Below are positions 1 to 5,570 of a DNA stretch of 5,959 nucleotides, piece after piece. Where the stretch lies: NCBI GenBank assembly GCA_023399505.1, contig JAEWOZ010000041.1, positions 1-5,959 of the forward strand, written 5' to 3'. The stretch is from Fusobacteriota bacterium (GTDB lineage Bacteria > Fusobacteriota > Fusobacteriia > Bac17 > JAEWOZ01). The position numbers and the translations under genes were made by a program. The notes below the pieces were generated by a model, which was not told the DNA's origin, searched no databases, and saw only the letters and a list, made by a program, of their open reading frames with translations. Each line of letters starts with the position of its first letter. Position 1 is the stretch's first letter.

Positions 1-128
1 TTTGAGCTTTGCTCTTTACTTAAATAAACTCTTATCCAAATTACTTTTTTGAATTGCGTTGCTTTTGCTTGTAGCAGCTCTTTGACTTAAAGCTGCTCTA
101 CCTCTACTTATTCTTTTATTGTACCATA
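1..128 (-). other. Predicted leftward transcript without a recognisable gene (leader or small RNA)
   Basis: No ORF with a usable start and ribosome site is seen here on either strand. On the minus strand a reading frame rich in Arg, Ala, Ser and Lys runs to a TAA at 16-18, but it has no ATG, GTG or TTG near its beginning, so I do not call it a gene. The predicted RNA starts near 128. It would contain a stem of 7 bp (73-79 with 91-97) and a small GAGC/GCTC hairpin (4-7 with 11-14). It could be the 5' leader of a gene or stable RNA beyond base 1, or a small RNA. It does not match a tRNA (no T-loop) or a tmRNA tag. Confidence 0.3.
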
Positions 129-134
129 GTGTTT

Positions 135-163
135 ATTTTAACATAGGTTACCCCTCAGGTCAA
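135..163 (-). promoter_or_regulatory. Predicted sigma70-type promoter, leftward
   Basis: On the minus strand TTGACC (158-163) is followed after exactly 17 bases by TAAAAT (135-140). The stretch just upstream (about 164-185) is almost pure A/T, like an UP element, as found at strong stable-RNA promoters. The layout equals that of the tRNA-Gln promoter in this window. No gene start follows within the window. Confidence 0.55.
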
Positions 164-272
164 CAATTATTTTAAAATATTTTCAATTGCCTGAAAATCA
201 AGCTTTAGAGACAATTTTTTCTCTTGGATAAATCAAAGAGTTCATTAATTTTTAAACAAATTTAATAATAAA

Positions 273-301
273 AAGCAAGACTTTTTATTGTAGTCTTGCT
301 T
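273..301 (-). terminator. Intrinsic terminator overlapping the 3' end of the caspase-like gene
   Basis: A perfect 10-bp stem is formed by 273-282 and 292-301 with a 9-base loop. On the minus strand it is followed by a T-rich run (TTTTTATTATT, counting the last stem base). The TAA stop of the upstream gene (285-287) lies inside the loop, so the last codons are part of the stem. Confidence 0.8.
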
Positions 302-1520
302 GCATAGGATTTTGGTATAAAGATAAATTTTGAAAACTATTTATAAATTGCAATAAATAATTCATTTGGTTTATAGATTGCAAATTATCTTGCAGTTCCA
401 GAGATGTTATAATTTTTTCATTATTTCTTTCTTGTAGATAAATATAAATTTTATTTATCTCTTTTAAATTTTTCTCTAATTCTTCTTTACATTCAGAATT
501 TAATATAAAGTTAAGATTATTTTCTCTTAAGATGCATTCTGTAAAGTACCCATGATTTATGTTTCCTGAGGTTGTTAAACATGTTTCGGCTGCTTTTAAG
601 TATATTACTTGTTTTTGATTATAGTTTTCAGGCACTAAATTGCACCTTATTTTAAAATTATTATATTTTGCACAATCACACATTTTTTTTGTGATTTCAT
701 CCCCTGCGACACTGCATTTATCTAGTAAGTAGGTTATTTTTTTACATTTTATTTCATTAGGATCGAGTATACCAAGTTCATTACCATCTTTAAGATTTAT
801 ATATTCTTTACAGGATTTGTTAAAACCATGTCCAGAGTAATAAAGTAATTTCTCAGGAAAATCTACGTTCTTAAAAAAATTTATTGAATCTTGAAGCTTA
901 ATTAAAGATTCGTTTAAGGAAAATATAACTGAAAAATTTTCCTCTTCTAACTTTTCTTTAATTTTATTAATATCATTTTTTACACTTTCATTTATAGAAT
1001 CACAAAATGTAAATTTAGAGTTAACATAATTAATTATTCCTGTTTTAATGTAATAATGTTTTCTCCCTAATAAGCGTTTAAAAAGACCTGGCTTATTAAC
1101 TATTTGTTGAGAATCAGGAAAATTTTCATCATAGTCATCCAAATCTTTTTCATAACTTATTTTTTCTTTCTTATTGAAGCTCACTTTATCATTTTCAAAT
1201 TCAAATTTACCTATAACATATTTTTTGTTTTTATAATAGTTATTTATATAAATATCTAATAATCTTTCTTCAGTTCCATACACATCCTTTATACCAATTA
1301 ATTCATTCTTTCCACCTATATTACTAAAAATACATGTTTTTATACCTAAACTTAAATTATTAAATCCACCTATCTTGACATCAATTTCATAGCTTTCTCC
1401 AGTTTGTCCTATTACTAGAGCTAATTTCTCATTATTCTTGGTTTTTAAATTTAAGTTATTAAAAGAATTTTTAGTACAATTACTTAAAATAATTAAAATT
1501 AATATTAAAAATTTCTTCAC
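285..1520 (-). CDS. Caspase-like (peptidase C14 family) lipoprotein
   Basis: Predicted membrane-anchored cysteine peptidase of the caspase/metacaspase fold, 411 residues. I chose the GTG start at 1520. It has GGAGG four bases upstream (1525-1529) and opens directly into a lipoprotein signal peptide (KK, ten hydrophobic residues, lipobox LSNC with Cys15). The longer in-frame TTG at 1577 would lie inside the -35 box. Residues about 16-150 look beta-rich and unassigned. The caspase core runs from about 154 to 330. It has a GIINY-type first strand, a helix and strand ending in FSVIF, then YYSGHG with catalytic His231, LLDKCSVAG with candidate catalytic Cys269, and the late HGYFT motif near 323-327. 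The C-terminal 80 residues look helical. The family cleaves proteins, and the Asp-x-Cys context fits metacaspase-like rather than strict caspase types. Substrate and role are unknown. It is transcribed alone. Confidence 0.82.
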   Translation of the reverse strand: MKKFLILILIILSNCTKNSFNNLNLKTKNNEKLALVIGQTGESYEIDVKIGGFNNLSLGIKTCIFSNIGGKNELIGIKDVYGTEERLLDIYINNYYKNKKYVIGKFEFENDKVSFNKKEKISYEKDLDDYDENFPDSQQIVNKPGLFKRLLGRKHYYIKTGIINYVNSKFTFCDSINESVKNDINKIKEKLEEENFSVIFSLNESLIKLQDSINFFKNVDFPEKLLYYSGHGFNKSCKEYINLKDGNELGILDPNEIKCKKITYLLDKCSVAGDEITKKMCDCAKYNNFKIRCNLVPENYNQKQVIYLKAAETCLTTSGNINHGYFTECILRENNLNFILNSECKEELEKNLKEINKIYIYLQERNNEKIITSLELQDNLQSINQMNYLLQFINSFQNLSLYQNPMQARLQ

Positions 1521-1524
1521 ATTT

Positions 1525-1529
1525 CCTCC
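1525..1529 (-). promoter_or_regulatory. Ribosome binding site that fixes the GTG start
   Basis: GGAGG on the minus strand lies four bases before GTG at 1520. An ATG overlapping it is followed at once by TGA, so GTG is the only sensible start here. Confidence 0.75.
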
Positions 1530-1548
1530 ATCTTTGAAATATAAATTA

Positions 1549-1577
1549 AATCTACACCCGTTTATAATTTTTGTCAA
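1549..1577 (-). promoter_or_regulatory. Predicted promoter of the caspase-like lipoprotein gene
   Basis: On the minus strand a perfect TTGACA (1572-1577) is followed after 17 bases by TAGATT (1549-1554). Transcription would start near 1542, giving a leader of about 22 bases before GTG at 1520. The alternative TTG start codon at 1577 is part of the -35 box. Confidence 0.65.
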
Positions 1578-1628
1578 AATATTATTTGTTATTAATTTAA
1601 TGGTTTTTAAATAAATATTTAAAATAAA

Positions 1629-1652
1629 AAAGAATATATTTCTATATTCTTT
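1629..1652 (-). terminator. Intrinsic terminator at the end of pgi
   Basis: A perfect 10-bp stem (1629-1638 with 1643-1652) with a 4-base loop is followed on the minus strand by TTTTTATTTT (6 T in a row counting the stem foot). The stem begins within the pgi stop codon (1651-1653). The stem is AT-rich, but its length and T run support termination between pgi and the lipoprotein gene. Confidence 0.7.
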
Positions 1653-2892
1653 ATATTTTTTCTAACTTTAAAGCTCTTCTCATCTTATTTTTATATAAAT
1701 CTACAGCTTCATTACTAAAAGGATCTACTCCTAAAAGCTTAGCACTTAAATAACATGATTTTTCAAAAAAGTATATTAAATAGCCTATTGAATAAGCATT
1801 AATTTCTTCTATATTAATAACTATATTTGGTACATTTCCTTCATAATGAGCATCAACAGTTGAAAGAAATGCTACTTTATTTATATCTTCTAATTTTATA
1901 TTCTCTAAAGTTTCCATAAAATCTGGTAGCTTTTTAGGTAAGTAAACTTCTGAAGAGGATTTTTTTATATTAAGAGTAGTTTCAAAGAAAAATTTAGTAC
2001 CATCTTGAATATATTGTCCTAGTGAATGCAAGTCTCTGCTAAAAATGACTGAGGATGGAAATATACCTTTATTATTTTTTCCTTCACTCTCTGCAAACAA
2101 CTGTTTCCACCATTCGCATAAATAAGCCAAGGAAGGTTCATAAACGCTTAATATTTCCATTAACTTTCCCTCTTCGTAAAGAGTATGTCTTAACGCTGAA
2201 TATATATGACAATGGTTATTTTCTGAATGATCTTCTAATTCTAAAGCAGCATCTTCAGCACCTTCTAACATCTTCTTTATGTCTATATCTGCAATAGCCA
2301 AAGGAAGAAGCCCGCTTACTGAAAGCACTGAAAACCTTCCTACAATTCCTTTTTCAAGTTCAATTAATTTGAATTTATTTTTTAGAGCAATTTCTTTTAA
2401 AGGATTCTTCTCTGAATTTTCAGTTGTAATATAAAATCTTTCGTTGTAATTATTACCATACTTCTTTTTCATCTTTTCTTCAATTAAACTTAAAGTTACT
2501 AAAATTTCTAAAGTAGATCCTGATTTGGAAACAACATTAATACAAACATCTTCTTTTTCAATTATTTTAAAAATTTTTTCTAGCTCTAGGCTACTAAAGC
2601 TAGTTCCAGCAAAATGAACTTTAGCAGAAGGATTTAAAATTTCTATGCAAGCTTTTGCTCCTAGAAAGGAGCCACCTATACCTATAACAATTAAAGCGGT
2701 ACTTTTTTCTTTTATTTCATTTTTTAAATCTTCAATATATCCTAACTTCTCCTCATAATTAAAAGGTAAAGATAAAGAGGGAGGAATGTTTTCTTGAAAC
2801 ACTCTAACAATCTCTTCAAGATTTTTGAAATTTTTCACTAAAATTTCTTCATCTATAAATTTTAATGTTTTAGATATGTCTATATTTATCAT
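1651..2892 (-). CDS. pgi: Glucose-6-phosphate isomerase (phosphoglucose isomerase)
   Basis: Cytoplasmic enzyme interconverting glucose 6-phosphate and fructose 6-phosphate in glycolysis and gluconeogenesis. The 413 residues make it slightly shorter than the roughly 440-450 of Firmicutes-type enzymes. It shows the two SIS sugar-phosphate folds: GIGGS at 71-75 and SKSGSTLE at 122-129. GRFS (185-188) is the core of the first family signature. ESEGK (268-272) carries the catalytic Glu, DLHSLGQ holds His289, and the C-terminal DLYKNKM holds the conserved Lys401. The second signature is diverged: PFSNEAVDLYK replaces the usual FDQ-GVE-K form, so the usual Gln, Gly and Glu are Asn, Ala and Asp. The first signature lacks one Gly of GGRFS. 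AGAAGGA lies six bases upstream of ATG, and the gene starts 16 bases after the porin-like gene, so the two are very likely co-transcribed. Confidence 0.95.
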   Translation of the reverse strand: MINIDISKTLKFIDEEILVKNFKNLEEIVRVFQENIPPSLSLPFNYEEKLGYIEDLKNEIKEKSTALIVIGIGGSFLGAKACIEILNPSAKVHFAGTSFSSLELEKIFKIIEKEDVCINVVSKSGSTLEILVTLSLIEEKMKKKYGNNYNERFYITTENSEKNPLKEIALKNKFKLIELEKGIVGRFSVLSVSGLLPLAIADIDIKKMLEGAEDAALELEDHSENNHCHIYSALRHTLYEEGKLMEILSVYEPSLAYLCEWWKQLFAESEGKNNKGIFPSSVIFSRDLHSLGQYIQDGTKFFFETTLNIKKSSSEVYLPKKLPDFMETLENIKLEDINKVAFLSTVDAHYEGNVPNIVINIEEINAYSIGYLIYFFEKSCYLSAKLLGVDPFSNEAVDLYKNKMRRALKLEKI

Positions 2893-2908
2893 TTTTAATC
2901 CTTCTAAT

Positions 2909-4450
2909 TTAAATGTTTAATTTAAAACCTAAAGATAAAATTCCCATTTGATCTTTTTGGATTGTTTCTCTTATTTTGTTGAAAAGAATATTATATCTTT
3001 TACCTTCTAGATTTGTTTCATTATTATGATATTCAAAATTACTTTTTATATATTGGATATATAAGTTAAGATGTTCATATATAAAATACTCTCCTCTTAC
3101 TAAAAGACATAATCTATAAGGATTATTGTTTATATTATCCTTTAGAATAAACCCTATTTTAGAGTTAAAGTCAGAATATTTTAAATTTGAAATAACAACT
3201 AGAAAAATTTCATTTCTATCATTCATTTTTCTAGAGTTAATTGATAAATCTAAATTGAGAACTTGTCCTTTTGTATTCATAAAGAATTCCCATGCTTCTA
3301 AGATATTTTCCATTGCAGGATCTAGGTTTGGAAAATTTATAATTCCTCTTAATCCTAAAACGAAATCTGTCGAAAAAGTATAGTTAGTATTTACTTTAAG
3401 CTTTCTTTTTCTATCAACACTACTAAAATTATCTTTATAATAAAGTTTCAAATTTAGAGAATCTGATAAATAGGCTAAGCAAAAATCTGCAAAATATCCT
3501 TCTAAATTTTCTTTTAAAAAAGCTGCTCCCAACCAAAAAGTATCTTTAAACAAAGGGACCTTTGTTCCTATTTCCAAAAAGTTATATTTTATATATTCAA
3601 TATAATCTGAAGTGAGATATGAAGAGAGAAAAAAATAATTCAAATCAACATTAGCTAATAAATTTAAAGTGCTATCATTTAAAATACACATATCAACTAT
3701 ATTAGAATTTTTTATTCCTATTACTGTTGAGTAATTTACATAATCAGAATAAAAAATTTGATTAAAAGGAGATACAAAAGTATGAGAATAATTTTTCATA
3801 TAAACCCCAAAATCGTTTATAGGAAAAAGCTCACCTTTAAAAACTATGTCAGGATTTTTACTAAATTCTTTATTGTAAAAAAATTTAAAATTATTTTTGC
3901 CTTTTGAAACTTTAGTAGATAAACTCCATTTAAAATTCAAATCTTTATAATTATATAGATTGCTAAAAACACTTATATCATTGGTAAGGTTAAATTTATA
4001 TTCTTTTAGAAATTCTTTTATACTATTCTCCATTTCAAATTGAGTTTTTAATACTTTTTCCAATGAATCAATTCGAAATGCATTATTTTCTATTTTTTTT
4101 AATAATTCTTCTCTTAATTTATTAAATTCTTCCTTAAGTTGTACAAACTTTTTGGTATTTTCATCAATTTCTACTTTAAACTTATTTATAAAATTAGTTA
4201 TTTCATAAAGCATATTCTCAATTATATTAAGATCTCCTTTAGAGACTTTGCTTTTATCAATTGATTTTAATACTCTATATAAAGTAGTTATAAAATCCCC
4301 CTTATTTAAAAGTTCTTTTTCATCTACTTGAATATTTTCAATAATTCTCCTTTGCGAAAGATTTTTGATATACTTTAGTATCTTTTTAGTCTCTTTATTT
4401 TGAGAATATAAACTAAAATTTAAAAGAAAGAAAATGATAAATTTTTTCAT
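2909..4450 (-). CDS. Outer-membrane porin-like protein with degenerate SLH-like N-terminus
   Basis: I take ATG at 4450 (513 residues). AAGGTG lies nine bases upstream, and the protein opens with a clean signal peptide (MKKF, hydrophobic core, likely cut SLYS|Q after residue 16). A GTG at 4462 would add four residues and is possible because GAAGGAG lies further upstream. Residues about 25-65 resemble a single shortened SLH repeat (ILKYIKNLSQRRII, then FITTLYRVLKSI). A helical, probably coiled-coil stretch follows to about 150. The remaining 360 residues are rich in alternating aromatic and polar residues, turns and Tyr/Phe, as in an outer-membrane beta barrel, and end in a strand-like LSLGFKLNI. 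This order matches SLH-porins such as cyanobacterial SomA or Veillonella OmpM, which anchor the outer membrane to the wall. The assignment is by architecture only. It is first gene of an operon with pgi. Confidence 0.6.
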   Translation of the reverse strand: MKKFIIFFLLNFSLYSQNKETKKILKYIKNLSQRRIIENIQVDEKELLNKGDFITTLYRVLKSIDKSKVSKGDLNIIENMLYEITNFINKFKVEIDENTKKFVQLKEEFNKLREELLKKIENNAFRIDSLEKVLKTQFEMENSIKEFLKEYKFNLTNDISVFSNLYNYKDLNFKWSLSTKVSKGKNNFKFFYNKEFSKNPDIVFKGELFPINDFGVYMKNYSHTFVSPFNQIFYSDYVNYSTVIGIKNSNIVDMCILNDSTLNLLANVDLNYFFLSSYLTSDYIEYIKYNFLEIGTKVPLFKDTFWLGAAFLKENLEGYFADFCLAYLSDSLNLKLYYKDNFSSVDRKRKLKVNTNYTFSTDFVLGLRGIINFPNLDPAMENILEAWEFFMNTKGQVLNLDLSINSRKMNDRNEIFLVVISNLKYSDFNSKIGFILKDNINNNPYRLCLLVRGEYFIYEHLNLYIQYIKSNFEYHNNETNLEGKRYNILFNKIRETIQKDQMGILSLGFKLNI

Positions 4451-4534
4451 AATTTTTAACACCTTTTTAACAAAAACTCCTTCTTAATATTTGATACTAA
4501 TGCAAATACGAAAAAGGAGAAAATAATTACACAA

Positions 4535-4609
4535 TGGCTGGGCTGGGTGGATTCGAACCACCGCATGCGGGAGTCAAAGTCCCGTGCCTTACCGCTTGGC
4601 TACAGCCCA
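4535..4609 (-). tRNA. tRNA-Gln (anticodon UUG)
   Basis: The 75-base cloverleaf is complete. A 7-bp acceptor stem pairs TGGGCTG with CAGCCCA. The D-arm is GCC/GGC, and the anticodon stem CGGGA/TCCCG has loop CTTTGAC with anticodon TTG (4575-4577). The variable loop has 5 bases. The T-arm is GGTGG/CCACC with loop TTCGAAT, followed by a G discriminator and an encoded CCA (4535-4537). It reads cytoplasmic CAA and possibly CAG codons. No terminator is visible in the 84 bases between it and the porin-like gene, so read-through into that operon is possible. Confidence 0.97.
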
Positions 4610-4622
4610 AATAATATAGAAC

Positions 4623-4651
4623 ATTTTACCTTATATGTTATGCATTGTCAA
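4623..4651 (-). promoter_or_regulatory. Predicted promoter of tRNA-Gln
   Basis: On the minus strand a perfect TTGACA (4646-4651) is followed after 17 bases by TAAAAT (4623-4628). The start would fall near 4616, about seven bases before the mature tRNA end. It may also serve the porin-pgi operon, for which I see no convincing promoter in 4463-4534. Confidence 0.7.
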
Positions 4652-4700
4652 TAATATAGGTACTTATAAAAAAATGATTTTCTTGGTAAAATATAAAATA

Positions 4701-4729
4701 TTGATTTTTTAAATTTTAAAAGTTAAAAT
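4701..4729 (+). promoter_or_regulatory. Predicted promoter of the NHLP-type peptide gene
   Basis: TTGATT (4701-4706), 17 bases, then TAAAAT (4724-4729). The start would be near 4736, leaving a leader of about 20 bases that carries the ribosome site AGGAGG at 4746-4751. It is divergent from the tRNA-Gln promoter. The surroundings are nearly all A/T, so chance matches are easier here. Confidence 0.5.
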
Positions 4730-4755
4730 TAAAATGTAAATAAGTAGGAGGGGTT

Positions 4756-5052
4756 ATGAAAGAACTTAATAATAAAGAATATTATAAATACATACTCAAA
4801 ATAAGAGATAAAGCCCAAGAAGATGAAAAATTTAAGAAACTCCTAGAAAAAGATTATAAAAAAGCATTATCAGGGATAATGCCTACGGAAGATTATGAGA
4901 GCTTTATAAAAATATCAAAGGAAATAGCTAATAAACTTCATACTAAAGAGCTAGAAGAAAAATACTTAGATAAAATAAATGGTGGTGTGAAAGATGTTCT
5001 TCTTTCAGAAAAACTTAATTTTTATCTAATAGACGAATTAATTAGACTATAA
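4756..5052 (+). CDS. NHLP-type leader peptide / putative secreted peptide precursor
   Basis: A 98-residue protein that resembles nitrile-hydratase-like leader peptides (NHLP), the leaders of some ribosomally made peptides exported by peptidase-containing ABC transporters. Evidence is the KAQEDEKFKKLLEKDYKKAL block (19-38), where the spacing of Asp, Phe, Leu-Leu and Ala-Leu fits the family. It is followed by a Pro-containing middle and by LEEKYLDKINGG (66-77), which fits the LxxV-Gly-Gly processing end. Cleavage after Gly77 would release a 21-residue tail (78-98) rich in Leu, Ile, Asp and Glu. The tail has no Cys and only one Ser, so lanthionine or azole chemistry looks unlikely. The start has a strong AGGAGG four bases upstream. 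No maturase or transporter is in view. The last 6 bases overlap the convergent membrane-protein gene. The product could also be a non-secreted relative of the leader fold. Confidence 0.6.
   Translation: MKELNNKEYYKYILKIRDKAQEDEKFKKLLEKDYKKALSGIMPTEDYESFIKISKEIANKLHTKELEEKYLDKINGGVKDVLLSEKLNFYLIDELIRL
5025..5046. terminator. Weak possible bidirectional terminator
   Basis: A 6-bp stem (TCTAAT 5025-5030 with ATTAGA 5041-5046) with a 10-base loop sits at the shared 3' end of the convergent genes. On the plus strand a run of six T follows at 5054-5059. On the minus strand the flank is A-rich, with a T run only further on. The stem is short and AT-only, so this is tentative. Confidence 0.25.
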
Positions 5053-5253
5053 ATTTTTTATTATTTCATCAATTTTATATTCATTATTTTTAATTAGAGG
5101 TAAAAGAACTTTTAGTAATTTTGCTGCTCTATAATAATATAAAAATTGATAAATAAAAGATGTGATAGTAAAGAATATAAGAGGGGCAATAATTCCTAAT
5201 AAGATTATTGCTCCTATTACTGTTCCTAAAAAATCAGATGGTTTGCTTATCAT
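5047..5253 (-). CDS. Small membrane protein, second of a related pair
   Basis: Not a family I recognise. The 68-residue protein has a short N-terminus and a long hydrophobic stretch at about 8-40. A Pro at 24 suggests two short spans or one kinked helix. A Tyr-rich edge and Arg42 follow, then a basic amphipathic C-terminal segment (KLLKVLLPLIKNNEYKIDEI). That segment aligns with the upstream neighbour's KILKIILRILSRNERQIYKV, so the two are probably diverged duplicates. ATG at 5253 is preceded by AAGGAGA, which overlaps the end of the upstream gene. Only 2 bases separate the two, so translation is probably coupled. Its TAG stop and last codon overlap the last 6 bases of the oppositely directed peptide gene. 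Small size, membrane segment and neighbour fit an immunity-type protein, but that is conjecture. Confidence 0.65.
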   Translation of the reverse strand: MISKPSDFLGTVIGAIILLGIIAPLIFFTITSFIYQFLYYYRAAKLLKVLLPLIKNNEYKIDEIIKNL

Positions 5254-5255
5254 TC

Positions 5256-5465
5256 TTATCTCCTTTTTAACCTTTCATTTAAATTTTCTAAAACTTTATA
5301 GATTTGTCTTTCGTTTCTGCTTAATATCCTTAAAATGATTTTTAATATTTTAGACATTCTCCAAAAGAATAAAATTGTCATTATCCATAAAATAATGGAG
5401 AAAGGATTCATTAAATAGTTATAACTATAATTATTAGCAGAAATTAAATTGTTTGATTCTATCAT
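5256..5465 (-). CDS. Small membrane protein, first of a related pair
   Basis: Family not recognised. The 69-residue protein has a polar, Asn/Ser/Tyr-rich N-terminus (1-17), one transmembrane helix at about 18-35 ending FFW-R, and a strongly basic amphipathic tail (36-69, ending ERLKRR). By the positive-inside rule the tail should be cytoplasmic. The segment 39-62 matches the second gene's C-terminus at about 9 of 24 positions, with most of the rest conservative hydrophobic swaps. ATG at 5463-5465 has an AAGAGG-type ribosome site about seven bases upstream. It is the first gene of a two-gene operon. A perfect palindrome lies 16-44 bases before the start and could control it. Confidence 0.65.
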   Translation of the reverse strand: MIESNNLISANNYSYNYLMNPFSIILWIMTILFFWRMSKILKIILRILSRNERQIYKVLENLNERLKRR

Positions 5466-5480
5466 TTTATGCCTCTTTCT

Positions 5481-5509
5481 TATGGTAATTTAATATAAAT
5501 ATTACCATA
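5481..5509. promoter_or_regulatory. Perfect 9-bp inverted repeat, candidate operator
   Basis: TATGGTAAT (5481-5489) and ATTACCATA (5501-5509) are exact reverse complements separated by 11 bases. On the minus strand the spacer contains TATATT (5492-5497), a possible -10 box of the membrane-protein pair, although its -35 (TTTATT, 5515-5520) is poor. A third TGGTAAT half-site lies at 5572-5578 in front of the VOC gene. This layout fits binding by a dimeric repressor. An RNA hairpin in the leader is the alternative. Confidence 0.5.
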
Positions 5510-5570
5510 ATTTAAATAAAATATAAAAGCTTTTTAAGTTTTAATTACATTTACTAAATTACATATTAAT

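Noticed and set aside
11..18. GCTCTTTA resembling an rRNA boxA antitermination element
   Set aside because: The match is on the plus strand, while the only promoter here reads leftward, so it would not be transcribed in the right sense.
73..97. tRNA-like fragment (GGTAGAGCAGCT on the minus strand)
   Set aside because: It resembles a tRNA D-arm, but no T-loop, acceptor stem or proper anticodon arm can be built around it.
16..128. Minus-strand basic reading frame (SRGRAALSQRAA...) ending at TAA 16-18
   Set aside because: It has no ATG, GTG or TTG start near its beginning and no ribosome site, and a stop lies just upstream. Treated as part of a non-coding transcript.
156..193. Large imperfect inverted repeat CAGG..CAATT / AATTG.CCTG
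   Set aside because: The arms are interrupted unequally and the middle is plain A/T, so chance in AT-rich DNA is the simpler reading.
221..240. Hairpin CTCTTGGAT/ATCAAAGAG as a second terminator
   Set aside because: The stem has a mismatch and a 2-base loop, and on the minus strand it is followed by A residues rather than T.
1521..1577. N-terminal extension of the lipoprotein from TTG at 1577
   Set aside because: The extension would start inside a perfect TTGACA box, lacks a ribosome site and would bury the signal peptide. GTG at 1520 fits far better.
2055..2297. Plus-strand ORF of 80 codons inside pgi
   Set aside because: It lies entirely opposite the conserved pgi coding region, has low-complexity composition and no ribosome site, so it is a shadow frame.
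3126..3383. Plus-strand ORF of 85 codons inside the porin-like gene
   Set aside because: It is antisense to a long continuous ORF with its own start and signal peptide. It has no ribosome site and resembles no family.
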